Source: Callipepla californica brunnescens (lineage: Eukaryota; Chordata; Aves; Galliformes; Odontophoridae). From it: 64,000 nucleotides of DNA. A program made the position numbers and the translations under genes. Within the stretch, counting starts at the first letter, position 1. Each line of letters begins with the position of its first letter. This document shows, one piece after another, positions 32,101-46,900 of the stretch. The notes under the pieces were generated by a model that was not told the origin of the DNA, made no database searches, and was given only the letters and a program-made list of their open reading frames with translations. The stretch is from assembly GCA_023055505.1 (NCBI GenBank), contig JALIRH010000095.1, forward strand, positions 1,302,001 to 1,366,000, in the 5' to 3' direction.

Positions 32101-34234
32101 GTTAGGGTTAGGGTTAAGGTTAAATTTATTGTTAGGGTTAGGGTTAGGGTTAGGGTTAGGGTTAGGGTTAGGGTTAGGGTTAGGGTTAGGGTTAGGGTTA
32201 GGGTTAGGGTTAGGGTTAGGTAAGGGTTAGGGTTAGGGTAAGAATTAGGATAGGGATTGTGATACAGTTAAGGTAAGGGTTAGGAATTAGGGTTAGGGTT
32301 AGGGTTAGGTTTAGGTTTAGGTTTAGGGTTAGGGTTAGGGTTAGGGTTAGGGTTAATGTAGTTTAGGGCTAGGGTTAGGGTTCGGGTTAGAGTTAGGGTT
32401 AGGGTTAGGGTTAGGGTTAGTGCTAGGAATCAATTTGGAGGAAGGAAAAGGTATAGGAATTGGTTCATTGTTAGCGTTAGTCTTCAGGGTTAGGGTTCGG
32501 ATTTAGCACTATGTTTCAGGTTCCTTTTAGGTTTAGTGATAAGGATTAGGGGTACGTTTAGGTATTGTACAATGCTAAGTGTTAGCTTCTGGGTGGGGGT
32601 TGGGGTTAGATTAAGGGTGAGGGTTAGGGTTAGGACTAGATTTAGGATTAGGTTTAGGAATAGGTTTTCTTTGATTGTTAGGGTGAGAGAAAGGTTAGGC
32701 CTTGGGTTTGTTTTTGGAATAGTTTTGGGTTTCAGAATAGGAATTGGGTTAGTATTTGGAATCTGATTGCTTTAGTATTAGTGTTAGGGTGGGGGTTAGA
32801 AGTTAGGTGAGCGTTGTGGTAATCTAATGCTTTGTGTTAGGCTTAGGGTTGGGCTTTTACTTGAGGTTGGTGTTAGGGTCAGCTTTAGTTTGAAGGTAGA
32901 TTTAGAGTTTAAATTGTGGTCATGCTTGGGATTAGTTTTAGAGTTAGGGTAAGATTTAGGTTTCCTTTCAGTGTTAGGCTGTGAGAATTGTAGGCTTTGT
33001 GTTTTTGGGTTTGTGTTGGGTTTAGGAATTGGAATAGTGTTTGGGATAGTATTAGCGTTAAGGCTGGGGTTAGAGTTAGGTGATGGCTGTGGTAATCTAA
33101 TGCTTTGTGTTAGGTTTAGGGTTGGGCTTCCATCTGGGGTTGGTTTGAAGGTCCCATTTAGATTTCAGGAAGAATTGGAGTTCAATTGAGGTAACGGTTA
33201 GGATTAGATTTAGGGTTCTGATAAGGGTTAGGTTAGGGTTAGGGTTTGGTTCCAAGTTGTTTTTAGGGTTAGGGTTAACGTTAGGTTTCAGGATAGGGTT
33301 AGGAATATAGCTAGGTGTTTGTTAGGTAAGGTTTAGTCCTGGGGTTTCAGTTCGGGTTAGGTGAAGCGTTAGTTTTACAGTTAGAAGACATGTTAGGGTT
33401 AGGGTTAGGTTTTGGTGTAGATTTAGGTTTAGGGTAAGGGTTAGGGATGTAGATGAAGGTTTAGTGGAAGGGGTAGGGTTCTCTTTAGTTTTAGGACCAG
33501 GGAAGGGTCCTAAAAGGGCCTTGGCTAAGGGTGAGTTTTAGTATTTGATTTAGCGTTGCGTTCAGATCTAGGTTAGTTTGAGTGTCAGGCTGAGAGAAGG
33601 GGTAGGCCTTGGGTTTGGTTCTGGCTTAGTGTTAGGTTTAGGAATAGGAATAGTTTTGGTGTTTGGATTGGGTTTGGGGTTAGTAGTAGGGATTGGATTG
33701 GGGTTAGTGTTAGGTGAGATCTGCGGTAATCTGATGCTTTCTTTGAGGCTTGAGGTTTGAGCTTAAACGTGGTGTTGGTTTTAGGGTAGGATTTAGGGCT
33801 AGGGTTTGGTTGAGGGTAGCATTAGGTTTAGGTTTAGGGGAAGGGTTTTGGTTAGGATAGAGGTTAGAATTCTGGTTTGGGTTAGGAATAGGGTTCTGGA
33901 CAAGGTAAGGATTTAGTCCTAGGTTTCCAGTTAGGGTAAGGTGAAGTGCTGGTGTTCTAGTTAGGAGAAGAGTTAGGTTGAGGTTTCGGGTTAGGTTTTT
34001 TTGTCGATTTAGGTTTTAGGTAAGGGGTAGATTTTAGACAACATGAGCTTTCTGGTCAGAGTAGGGTTAGGCCTTAGAATATGGATAAGATTAGGATAAA
34101 TGTAGGGTTAGTTTCGGGTTTAGGTTAGTTTGAGTGTTAGGCTGAGAGAAGGGGAGGGCCTTGGGTTTGGGTTTGGTTTAGGGTTAAGATAAGGTTTAGG
34201 AATAGGAGTAGGTTTGGGGTTTGGATTGGGTTTG
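29150..34234 (+). repeat. Tandem unit 3 (gamma class, 5,085 bp)
   Basis: Switch at 30831-30836. Gamma-class variants: gggttacggttcggg at 31551, gttaggatagagg near 33852, and an internal 242-bp duplication (aaggttaaatttattg at 31874 and 32116), which makes the unit longer. A private change, ctttatgctacc, lies just before the switch. Confidence 0.93.
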
Positions 34235-37200
34235 GACTTGATAGTGACTCCCCACTGAACCATAACATCAGGGCCCCATAAATATCATCGGAATTGGCAA
34301 CACAAACGGTTTGATAGTAGCTACCCGATCTTCAGGTCCTCTGATTGGAATGAACTCAGCACTTTGCTGGCTGTTCCTTGCACCTCCCACCCCAGCTAAT
34401 GTATGGGATGATTTGTATGATGTAACCCAAAACCAAACCCCAGGCCTACCCCTTCTCTCACCCTGACACTCGAACCAAACCTCCGCCTAAACCTAACCCT
34501 AATATCTAAGCCTAAGCCTAACCCTTCCAATTGCCCTAGCCCTAACACTAACCCTTTTCCTATACCTAACCCTGACCTCAACCCTGATCCTAACCTTTCC
34601 CTAACCCTAACACCAACCCGTAACATCATTTGAATCCTAATCCTATTCCAAACCTTAACCCTATCCCAAGGCCTAACCCTACTCTGACCTTTACACTCCA
34701 ACTAACCCAACCTCGATCAATAAATACAAATGGAATCCTAAACCTAAACCTAAACCTAAACCTACTGCTAACACCACAAGTCAGCCTACTTTTCTCCCTA
34801 AATCTAATCATAAATCTCAAAAAATCTTTGTCCCTAACCCTAATCATAAATCCAGTCCAAACTCTGAAACTTTCCCAAAACCTATGCCTATTCCTAACAC
34901 TTACTCTTACCCTAAGTCTATCCCTAACACTAACCCTTCTCCCAGACACAACCCTAAAGCCAACACTAATCCTAACCTAATCTTTATCCTAATCCTAAAC
35001 CTAATCCTAACTCTTACCCTAATTCTAACTCTACCCTAACCCTAACTCTGACCCTCAAACCAAACCCACATTTAAGCACAACCCTAATCCCGACACCTAG
35101 CATCAGATTACCACAACCCTAACGGAACCCTAACCCTAACACTAATGCTATGACTATCCCAAACCCTAACCCAAGTACTAGACCAAACCATACCCCTATC
35201 CCTCACTCTAAAACTAACAACCCTAACTAAACTCTAACCGTAACCCTATCCCTAATACTAACACTAATCATCTTTTAAACACCAGTGTTATTCCTATTCC
35301 TAAACCTTACCCAATCTCCAAATGAAATCCAAGGCCGGTGCCTTCTCACACCCTAACGATCAAACCAAACCTACATCTAAACCTAACCCTAAATCCAATC
35401 TTTACCCTAAACCATACACTTGCCCTGGTCTTAACACTAACCCTTTCCCTATACCTAACCCTAACCCTAACCTTAACACTAATTTGAGGCCTATCCCTAG
35501 TAGGAACCCAAAACCTAATTGGAATCTGAATCCTGTTCTTAACCTTAACCCTAACACGACTTAACTCTACTCTGACCCTAAAAGTCAAATGAACCCTACT
35601 CCTTACCCTAAACCTCAATCTAAACCTAAACCTAACCCTAAACCTAAACTTCACAAGAACACTCAACCTAATCCTAGCACTAACCTAAACTAAAACTAAA
35701 ACACCTTTTTTGCTAACCCTAATCCTAAATCTAACCCTAACCCCAAAACTCCCCCAAACCTGACCCTAAACCTAATCCACTCCAAAATCCTTACCCTAAC
35801 CCTAACCCCAAACACCCTAATACTAGAACTAAAGCAATCCTTCACCCTAACCCTAAAACTAACAATTTAACTTTGACCCTAAAACTCAAATTCACCCTAC
35901 ATACACTTGATGCTACCTAGGTTAGGGTCAGGCTCAATCTGGGTTTTGTGTTGGGGTCAAAGGGATAGGGTTAGGGTAGAGTTCGAGTTAGGATGAAGGT
36001 AATGCTTACAGATATGTTTAGAGAATGGAACAGGGTTAGGGTTAAGGTTAGGGTAAGGTTGAAGGTTAGGCTCAGGGACAGATTTAGGGTTAGAGTTTGG
36101 GTTCCTTTTAGGTTTAGGGATAGGGTTAGGGTACGGTTAGGTATTGTACAACGCTAAGTGTTAGCTTCTGGGTAAGGGATAGGGTTAGGGTAAGGGTTAG
36201 ATTCAGGGTTAGGGTTAGCATTAGCATCAGGGTTAGGGTTATGGTAAGAGTTAGGATAGGGAATGGGATACAGTTAGGGTAAGGGTTAGGAATAGGGTTA
36301 GGGTTACATTAAGGTTAGGGTTAGTGTTTGGATCAGGGGTAGGGTTAGGAATAAAGTTAGAGTAAGGGCTAGGATTAGGGTTAGGGTTAGGGTAGGGATA
36401 CGGTTAGGGTAGAGTTAAGGTTAGGGTAGGGTTAGGGTTAGGGTAGGGGTTAGGGATAGGGTTAGGGTTAGGGTTAGGGTTAGGTTAGGGTTTGGGTTAT
36501 GGTAAGAGTTAGGATAGGGATTGTGATACGGTTAGGGTAAGGGTTAGGAATAGGGATAGGGTTTGATTAGGGTAAGGGTTATTGTTTGGATTAGGGGTAG
36601 GGTTACGAATAAAGTTAGAGTTAGGGCTAGGATTAGGGTTAGGGTTCGGGATTGGATTAGTGTTAGGGTAAGGAATAAAGTTAGAGTTAGTGTTAGGATT
36701 AGGGTTAGGGTAAAGTAGGGTTAGGGTTAGGGTTAGGGTTAGGGTTAGGGTTAGGGTTAGGGTTAGGGTTAGGGTTAGGGTAGGGTTAGGGTTAGGGTTT
36801 GGGTTAGGCTAGGGTTAGGGTAAGGGTTAGGGTTAGGGTTAGGGTTAGGGTTAGGGTTAGTGTTAGGGTAGGGTTATGGTTAGGGTTAGGGTTAGGGTTA
36901 GGGTTAGGGTTAGGGTAGGGTTAGGGTTAGGGTTAGGGTTAAGGTTAAATTTATTGTTAGGGTTAGGGTTAGGGTTAGGGTTAGGGTTAGGGTTAGGGTT
37001 AGGGTTAGGGTTAGGGTTAGGGTTAGGGTTAGGGTTAGGGTTAGGGTTAGGTAAGGGTTAGGGTTAGGGTAAGAATTAGGATAGGGATTGTGATACAGTT
37101 AAGGTAAGGGTTAGGAATTAGGGTTAGGGTTAGGGTTAGGTTTAGGTTTAGGTTTAGGGTTAGGGTTAGGGTTAGGGTTAGGGTTAATGTAGTTTAGGGC

Positions 37201-39063
37201 TAGGGTTAGGGTTAGGGTTAGGACAGGGTTAATGTAGGGTTAGGGTTAGTGCTAGGAATCAATTTGGAGGAAGGAAAAGGTATAGGAATTGGTTCATTGT
37301 TAGCGTTAGTCTTCAGGGTTAGGGTTCGGATTTAGCACTATGTTTCAGGTTCCTTTTAGGTTTAGTGATAAGGATTAGGGGTACGTTTAGGTATTGTACA
37401 ATGCTAAGTGTTAGCTTCTGGGTGGGGGTTGGGGTTAGATTAAGGGTGAGGGTTAGGGTTAGGACTAGATTTAGGATTAGGTTTAGGAATAGGTTTTCTT
37501 TGATTGTTAGGGTGAGAGAAAGGTTAGGCCTTGGGTTTGTTTTTGGAATAGTTTTGGGTTTCAGAATAGGAATTGGGTGAGTATTTGGAATCTGATTGCT
37601 TTAGTATTAGTGTTAGGGTGGGGGTTAGAAGTTAGGTGAGCGTTGTGGTAATCTAATGCTTTGTGTTAGGCTTAGGGTTGGGCTTTTACTTGAGGTTGGT
37701 GTTAGGGTCAGCTTTAGTTTGAAGGTAGATTTAGAGTTTAAATTGTGGTCATGCTTGGGATTAGTTTTAGAGTTAGGGTAAGATTTAGGTTTCCTTTCAG
37801 TGTTAGGCTGTGAGAATTGTAGGCTTTGTGTTTTTGGGTTTGTGTTGGGTTTAGGAATTGGAATAGTGTTTGGGATAGTATTAGCGTTAAGGCTGGGGTT
37901 AGAGTTAGGTGATGGCTGTGGTAATCTAATGCTTTGTGTTAGGTTTAGGGTTGGGCTTCCATCTGGGGTTGGTTTGAAGGTCCCATTTAGATTTCAGGAA
38001 GAATTGGAGTTCAATTGAGGTAACGGTTAGGATTAGATTTAGGGTTCTGATAAGGGTTAGGTTAGGGTTAGGGTTTGGTTCCAAGTTGTTTTTAGGGTTA
38101 GGGTTAACGTTAGGTTTCAGGATAGGGTTAGGAATATAGCTAGGTGTTTGTTAGGTAAGGTTTAGTCCTGGGGTTTCAGTTCGGGTTAGGTGAAGCGTTA
38201 GTTTTACAGTTAGAAGACATGTTAGGGTTAGGGTTAGGTTTTGGTGTAGATTTAGGTTTAGGGTAAGGGTTAGGGATGTAGATGAAGGTTTAGTGGAAGG
38301 GGTAGGGTTCTCTTTAGTTTTAGGACCAGGGAAGGGTCCTAAAAGGGCCTTGGCTAAGGGTGAGTTTTAGTATTTGATTTAGCGTTGCGTTCAGATCTAG
38401 GTTAGTTTGAGTGTCAGGCTGAGAGAAGGGGTAGGCCTTGGATTTGGTTCTGGCTTAGTGTTAGGTTTAGGAATAGGAATAGTTTTGGTGTTTGGATTGG
38501 GTTTGGGGTTAGTAGTAGGGATTGGATTGGGGTTAGTGTTAGGTGAGATCTGCGGTAATCTGATGCTTTCTTTGAGGCTTGAGGTTTGAGCTTAAACGTG
38601 GTGTTGGTTTTAGGGTAGGATTTAGGGCTAGGGTTTGGTTGAGGGTAGCATTAGGTTTAGGTTTAGGGGAAGGGTTTTGGTTAGGGTAGAGGTTAGAATT
38701 CTGGTTTGGGTTAGGAATAGGGTTCTGGACAAGGTAAGGTTTTAGTCCTAGGTTTCCAGTTAGGGTAAGGTGAAGTGCTGGTGTTCTAGTTAGGAGAAGA
38801 GTTAGGTTGAGGTTTCGGGTTAGGTTTTTTTGTCGATTTAGGTTTTAGGTAAGGGGTAGATTTTAGACAACATGAGCTTTCTGGTCAGAGTAGGGTTAGG
38901 CCTTAGAATATGGATAAGATTAGGATAAATGTAGGGTTAGTTTCGGGTTTAGGTTAGTTTGAGTGTTAGGCTGAGAGAAGGGGAGGGCCTTGGGTTTGGG
39001 TTTGGTTTAGGGTTAAGATAAGGTTTAGGAATAGGAGTAGGTTTGGGGTTTGGATTGGGTTTG
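34235..39063 (+). repeat. Tandem unit 4 (alpha class, 4,829 bp)
   Basis: Switch at 35916-35921. Carries ccttggatttgg (38436) and aaggttttagtcc (near 38736) like units 1 and 7. It shares accagtgtta (35281), ctggtcttaac (near 35425) and aaacacctttttt (near 35699) with unit 7 only. Confidence 0.93.
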
Positions 39064-42000
39064 GACTTGATAGTGACTCCCCACTGAACCATAACATCAG
39101 GGCCCCATAAATATCATCGGAATTGGCAACACAAACGGTTTGATAGTAGCTACCCGATCTTCAGGTCCTCTGATTGGAATGAACTCAGCACTTTGCTGGC
39201 TGTTCCTTGCACCTCCCACCCCAGCTAATGTATGGGATGATTTGTATGATGTAACCCAAAACCAAACCCCAGGCCTACCCCTTCTCTCACCCTGACACTC
39301 GAACCAAACCTCCGCCTAAACCTAACCCTAATATCTAAGCCTAAGCCTAACCCTTCCAATTGCCCTAGCCCTAACACTAACCCTTTTCCTATACCTAACC
39401 CTGACCTCAACCCTGATCCTAACCTTTCCCTAACCCTAACACCAACCCGTAACATCATTTGAATCCTAATCCTATTCCAAACCTTAACCCTATCCCAAGG
39501 CCTAACCCTACTCTGACCTTTACACTCCAACTAACCCAACCTCGATCAATAAATACAAATGGAATCCTAAACCTAAACCTAAACCTAAACCTACTGCTAA
39601 CACCACAAGTCAGCCTACTTTTCTCCCTAAATCTAATCATAAATCTCAAAAAATCTTTGTCCCTAACCCTAATCATAAATCCAGTCCAAACTCTGAAACT
39701 TTCCCAAAACCTATGCCTATTCCTAACACTTACTCTTACCCTAAGTCTATCCCTAACACTAACCCTTCTCCCAGACACAACCCTAAAGCCAACACTAATC
39801 CTAACCTAATCTTTATCCTAATCCTAAACCTAATCCTAACTCTTACCCTAATTCTAACTCTACCCTAACCCTAACTCTGACCCTCAAACCAAACCCACAT
39901 TTAAGCACAACCCTAATCCCGACACCTAGCATCAGATTACCACAACCCTAACGGAACCCTAACCCTAACACTAATGCTATGACTATCCCAAACCCTAACC
40001 CAAGTACTAGACCAAACCATACCCCTATCCCTCACTCTAAAACTAACAACCCTAACTAAACTCTAACCGTAACCCTATCCCTAATACTAACACTAATCAT
40101 CTTTTAAACACCAATGTTATTCCTATTCCTAAACCTTACCCAATCTCCAAATGAAATCCAAGGCCGGTGCCTTCTCACACCCTAACGATCAAACCAAACC
40201 TACATCTAAACCTAACCCTAAATCCAATCTTTACCCTAAACCATACACTTGCCCTGGCCTTAACACTAACCCTTTCCCTATACCTAACCCTAACCCTAAC
40301 CTTAACACTAATTTGAGGCCTATCCCTAGTAGGAACCCAAAACCTAATTGGAATCTGAATCCTGTTCTTAACCTTAACCCTAACACGACTTAACTCTACT
40401 CTGACCCTAAAAGTCAAATTAACCCTACTCCTTACCCTAAACCTCAATCTAAACCTAAACCTAACCCTAAACCTAAACTTCACAAGAACACTCAACCTAA
40501 TCCTAGCACTAACCTAAACTAAAACTAAAACAACTTTTTTGCTAACCCTAATCCTAAATCTAACCCTAACCCCAAAACTCCCCCAAACCTGACCCTAAAC
40601 CTAATCCACTCCAAAATCCTTACCCTAACCCTAACCCCAAACACCCTAATACTAGAACTAAAGCAATCCTTCACCCTAACCCTAAAACTAACAATTTAAC
40701 TTTGACCCTAAAACTCAAATTCACCCTACATACACTTGATGCTACCTAGGTTAGGGTCAGGCTCAATCTGGGTTTTGTGTTGGGGTCAAAGGGATAGGGT
40801 TAGGGTAGAGTTCGAGTTAGGATGAAGGTAATGCTTACAGATATGTTTAGAGAATGGAACAGGGTTAGGGTTAAGGTTAGGGTAAGGTTGAAGGTTAGGC
40901 TCAGGGACAGATTTAGGGTTAGAGTTTGGGTTCCTTTTAGGTTTAGGGATAGGGTTAGGGTACGGTTAGGTATTGTACAACGCTAAGTGTTAGCTTCTGG
41001 GTAAGGGATAGGGTTAGGGTAAGGGTTAGATTCAGGGTTAGGGTTAGCATTAGCATCAGGGTTAGGGTTATGGTAAGAGTTAGGATAGGGAATGGGATAC
41101 AGTTAGGGTAAGGGTTAGGAATAGGGTTAGGGTTACATTAAGGTTAGGGTTAGTGTTTGGATCAGGGGTAGGGTTAGGAATAAAGTTAGAGTAAGGGCTA
41201 GGATTAGGGTTAGGGTTAGGGTAGGGATACGGTTAGGGTAGAGTTAAGGTTAGGGTAGGGTTAGGGTTAGGGTAGGGGTTAGGGATAGGGTTAGGGTTAG
41301 GGTTAGGGTTAGGTTAGGGTTTGGGTTATGGTAAGAGTTAGGATAGGGATTGTGATACGGTTAGGGTAAGGGTTAGGAATAGGGATAGGGTTTGATTAGG
41401 GTAAGGGTTATTGTTTGGATTAGGGGTAGGGTTACGAATAAAGTTAGAGTTAGGGCTAGGATTAGGGTTAGGGTTCGGGATTGGATTAGTGTTAGGGTAA
41501 GGAATAAAGTTAGAGTTAGTGTTAGGATTAGGGTTAGGGTAAAGTAGGGTTAGGGTTAGGGTTAGGGTTAGGGTTAGGGTTAGGGTTAGGGTTAGGGTTA
41601 GGGTTAGGGTAGGGTTAGGGTTAGGGTTTGGGTTAGGCTAGGGTTAGGGTAAGGGTTAGGGTTAGGGTTAGGGTTAGGGTTAGTGTTAGGGTAGGGTTAT
41701 GGTTAGGGTTAGGGTTAGGGTTAGGGTTAGGGTTAGGGTAGGGTTAGGGTTAGGGTTAGGGTTAAGGTTAAATTTATTGTTAGGGTTAGGGTTAGGGTTA
41801 GGGTTAGGGTTAGGGTTAGGGTTAGGGTTAGGGTTAGGGTTAGGGTTAGGGTTAGGGTTAGGGTTAGGGTTAGGGTTAGGGTTAGGGTTAGGTAAGGGTT
41901 AGGGTTAGGGTAAGAATTAGGATAGGGATTGTGATACAGTTAAGGTACGGGTTAGGAATTAGGGTTAGGGTTAGGGTTAGGTTTAGGTTTAGGTTTAGGG

Positions 42001-43906
42001 TTAGGGTTAGGGTTAGGGTTAGGGTTAATGTAGTTTAGGGCTTGGGTTAGGGTTCGGGTTAGAGTTAGGGTTAGGGTTAGGGTTAGGGTTAGTGCTAGGA
42101 ATCAATTTGGAGGAAGGAAAAGGTATAGGAATTGGTTCATTGTTAGCGTTAGTCTTCAGGGTTAGGGTTCGGATTTAGCACTATGTTTCAGGTTCCTTTT
42201 AGGTTTAGTGATAAGGATTAGGGGTACGTTTAGGTATTGTACAATGCTAAGTGTTAGCTTCTGGGTGGGGGTTGGGGTTAGATTAAGGGTGAGGGTTAGG
42301 GTTAGGACTAGATTTAGGATTAGGTTTAGGAATAGGTTTTCTTTGATTGTTAGGGTGAGAGAAAGGTTAGGCCTTGGGTTTGTTTTTGGAATAGTTTTGG
42401 GTTTCAGAATAGGAATTGGGTGAGTATTTGGAATCTGATTGCTTTAGTATTAGTGTTAGGGTGGGGGTTAGAAGTTAGGTGAGCGTTGTGGTAATCTAAT
42501 GCTTTGTGTTAGGCTTAGGGTTGGGCTTTTACTTGAGGTTGGTGTTAGGGTCAGCTTTAGTTTGAAGGTAGATTTAGAGTTTAAATTGTGGTCATGCTTG
42601 GGATTAGTTTTAGAGTTAGGGTAAGATTTAGGTTTCCTTTCAGTGTTAGGCTGTGAGAATTGTAGGCTTTGTGTTTTTGGGTTTGTGTTGGGTTTAGGAA
42701 TTGGAATAGTGTTTGGGATAGTATTAGCGTTAAGGCTGGGGTTAGAGTTAGGTGATGGCTGTGGTAATCTAATGCTTTGTGTTAGGTTTAGGGTTGGGCT
42801 TCCATCTGGGGTTGGTTTGAAGGTCCCATTTAGATTTCAGGAAGAATTGGAGTTCAATTGAGGTAACGGTTAGGATTAGATTTAGGGTTCTGATAAGGGT
42901 TAGGTTAGGGTTAGGGTTTGGTTCCAAGTTGTTTTTAGGGTTAGGGTTAACGTTAGGTTTCAGGATAGGGTTAGGAATATAGCTAGGTGTTTGTTAGGTA
43001 AGGTTTAGTCCTGGGGTTTCAGTTCGGGTTAGGTGAAGCGTTAGTTTTACAGTTAGAAGACATGTTAGGGTTAGGGTTAGGTTTTGGTGTAGATTTAGGT
43101 TTAGGGTAAGGGTTAGGGATGTAGATGAAGGTTTAGTGGAAGGGGTAGGGTTCTCTTTAGTTTTAGGACCAGGGAAGGGTCCTAAAAGGGCCTTGGCTAA
43201 GGGTGAGTTTTAGTATTTGATTTAGCGTTGCGTTCAGATCTAGGTTAGTTTGAGTGTCAGGCTGAGAGAAGGGGTAGGCCTTGGGTTTGGTTCTGGCTTA
43301 GTGTTAGGTTTAGGAATAGGAATAGTTTTGGTGTTTGGATTGGGTTTGGGGTTAGTAGTAGGGATTGGATTGGGGTTAGTGTTAGGTGAGATCTGCGGTA
43401 ATCTGATGCTTTCTTTGAGGCTTGAGGTTTGAGCTTAAACGTGGTGTTGGTTTTAGGGTAGGATTTAGGGCTAGGGTTTGGTTGAGGGTAGCATTAGGTT
43501 TAGGTTTAGGGGAAGGGTTTTGGTTAGGGTAGAGGTTAGAATTCTGGTTTGGGTTAGGAATAGGGTTCTGGACAAGGTAAGGATTTAGTCCTAGGTTTCC
43601 AGTTAGGGTAAGGTGAAGTGCTGGTGTTCTAGTTAGGAGAAGAGTTAGGTTGAGGTTTCGGGTTAGGTTTTTTTGTCGATTTAGGTTTTAGGTAAGGGGT
43701 AGATTTTAGACAACATGAGCTTTCTGGTCAGAGTAGGGTTAGGCCTTAGAATATGGATAAGATTAGGATAAATGTAGGGTTAGTTTCGGGTTTAGGTTAG
43801 TTTGAGTGTTAGGCTGAGAGAAGGGGAGGGCCTTGGGTTTGGGTTTGGTTTAGGGTTAAGATAAGGTTTAGGAATAGGAGTAGGTTTGGGGTTTGGATTG
43901 GGTTTG
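39064..43906 (+). repeat. Tandem unit 5 (beta class, 4,843 bp)
   Basis: Switch at 40745-40750. The beta marker aaggtacgggtt is at 41942. It is 18 bp longer than unit 2, and the whole difference lies in the (TTAGGG)n tract at about 41780-41890: three extra hexamers. Confidence 0.93.
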
Positions 43907-46900
43907 GACTTGATAGTGACTCCCCACTGAACCATAACATCAGGGCCCCATAAATATCATCGGAATTGGCAACACAAACGGTTTGATAGTAGCTACCCGA
44001 TCTTCAGGTCCTCTGATTGGAATGAACTCAGCACTTTGCTGGCTGTTCCTTGCACCTCCCACCCCAGCTAATGTATGGGATGATTTGTATGATGTAACCC
44101 AAAACCAAACCCCAGGCCTACCCCTTCTCTCACCCTGACACTCGAACCAAACCTCCGCCTAAACCTAACCCTAATATCTAAGCCTAAGCCTAACCCTTCC
44201 AATTGCCCTAGCCCTAACACTAACCCTTTTCCTATACCTAACCCTGACCTCAACCCTGATCCTAACCTTTCCCTAACCCTAACACCAACCCGTAACATCA
44301 TTTGAATCCTAATCCTATTCCAAACCTTAACCCTATCCCAAGGCCTAACCCTACTCTGACCTTTACACTCCAACTAACCCAACCTCGATCAATAAATACA
44401 AATGGAATCCTAAACCTAAACCTAAACCTAAACCTACTGCTAACACCACAAGTCAGCCTACTTTTCTCCCTAAATCTAATCATAAATCTCAAAAAATCTT
44501 TGTCCCTAACCCTAATCATAAATCCAGTCCAAACTCTGAAACTTTCCCAAAACCTATGCCTATTCCTAACACTTACTCTTACCCTAAGTCTATCCCTAAC
44601 ACTAACCCTTCTCCCAGACACAACCCTAAAGCCAACACTAATCCTAACCTAATCTTTATCCTAATCCTAAACCTAATCCTAACTCTTACCCTAATTCTAA
44701 CTCTACCCTAACCCTAACTCTGACCCTCAAGCCAAACCCACATTTAAGCACAACCCTAATCCCGACACCTAGCATCAGATTACCACAACCCTAACGGAAC
44801 CCTAACCCTAACACTAATGCTATGACTATCCCAAACCCTAACCCAAGTACTAGACCAAACCATACCCCTATCCCTCACTCTAAAACTAACAACCCTAACT
44901 AAACTCTAACCGTAACCCTCTCCCTAATACTAACACTAATCATCTTTTAAACACCAATGTTATTCCTATTCCTAAACCTTACCCAATCTCCAAATGAAAT
45001 CCAAGGCCGGTGCCTTCTCACACCCTAACGATCAAACCAAACCTACATCTAAACCTAACCCTAAATCCAATCTTTACCCTAAACCATACACTTGCCCTGG
45101 CCTTAACACTAACCCTTTCCCTATACCTAACCCTAACCCTAACCTTAACACTAATTTGAGGCCTATCCCTAGTAGGAACCCAAAACCTAATTGGAATCTG
45201 AATCCTGTTCTTAACCTTAACCCTAACACGACTTAACTCTACTCTGACCCTAAAAGTCAAATTAACCCTACTCCTTACCCTAAACCTCAATCTAAACCTA
45301 AACCTAACCCTAAACCTAAACTTCACAAGAACACTCAACCTAATCCTAGCACTAACCTAAACTAAAACTAAAACAACTTTTTTGCTAACCCTAATCCTAA
45401 ATCTAACCCTAACCCCAAAACTCCCCCAAACCTGACCCTAAACCTAATCCACTCCAAAATCCTTACCCTAACCCTAACCCCAAACACCCTAATACTAGAA
45501 CTAAAGCAATCCTTCACCCTAACCCTAAAACTAACAATTTAACTTTGACCCTAAAACTCAAATTCACCCTACATACACTTGATGCTACCTAGGTTAGGGT
45601 CAGGCTCAATCTGGGTTTTGTGTTGGGGTCAAAGGGATAGGGTTAGGGTAGAGTTCGAGTTAGGATGAAGGTAATGCTTACAGATATGTTTAGAGAATGG
45701 AACAGGGTTAGGGTTAAGGTTAGGGTAAGGTTGAAGGTTAGGCTCAGGGACAGATTTAGGGTTAGAGTTTGGGTTCCTTTTAGGTTTAGGGATAGGGTTA
45801 GGGTACGGTTAGGTATTGTACAACGCTAAGTGTTAGCTTCTGGGTAAGGGATAGGGTTAGGGTAAGGGTTAGATTCAGGGTTAGGGTTAGCATTAGCATC
45901 AGGGTTAGGGTTATGGTAAGAGTTAGGATAGGGAATGGGATACAGTTAGGGTAAGGGTTAGGAATAGGGTTAGGGTTACATTAAGGTTAGGGTTAGTGTT
46001 TGGATCAGGGGTAGGGTTAGGAATAAAGTTAGAGTAAGGGCTAGGATTAGGGTTAGGGTTAGGGTAGGGATACGGTTAGGGTAGAGTTAAGGTTAGGGTA
46101 GGGTTAGGGTTAGGGTAGGGGTTAGGGATAGGGTTAGGGTTAGGGTTAGGGTTAGGTTAGGGTTTGGGTTATGGTAAGAGTTAGGATAGGGATTGTGATA
46201 CGGTTAGGGTAAGGGTTAGGAATAGGGATAGGGTTTGATTAGGGTAAGGGTTATTGTTTGGATTAGGGGTAGGGTTACGAATAAAGTTAGAGTTAGGGCT
46301 AGGATTAGGGTTACGGTTCGGGATTGGATTAGTGTTAGGGTAAGGAATAAAGTTAGAGTTAGTGTTAGGATTAGGGTTAGGGTAAAGTAGGGTTAGGGTT
46401 AGGGTTAGGGTTAGGGTTAGGGTTAGGGTTAGGGTTAGGGTTAGGGTTAGGGTTAGGGTTAGGGTTAGGGTAGGGTTAGGGTTAGGGTTTGGGTTAGGCT
46501 AGGGTTAGGGTAAGGGTTAGGGTTAGGGTTAGGGTTAGGGTTAGGGTTAGTGTTAGGGTAGGGTTATGGTTAGGGTTAGGGTTAGGGTTAGGGTTAGGGT
46601 TAGGGTAGGGTTAGGGTTAGGGTTAGGGTTAAGGTTAAATTTATTGTTAGGGTTAGGGTTAGGGTTAGGGTTAGGGTTAGGGTTAGGGTTAGGGTTAGGG
46701 TTAGGGTTAGGGTAGGGTTAGGGTTAGGGTTTGGGTTAGGCTAGGGTTAGGGTAAGGGTTAGGGTTAGGGTTAGGGTTAGGGTTAGGGTTAGTGTTAGGG
46801 TAGGGTTATGGTTAGGGTTAGGGTTAGGGTTAGGGTTAGGGTTAGGGTAGGGTTAGGGTTAGGGTTAGGGTTAAGGTTAAATTTATTGTTAGGGTTAGGG

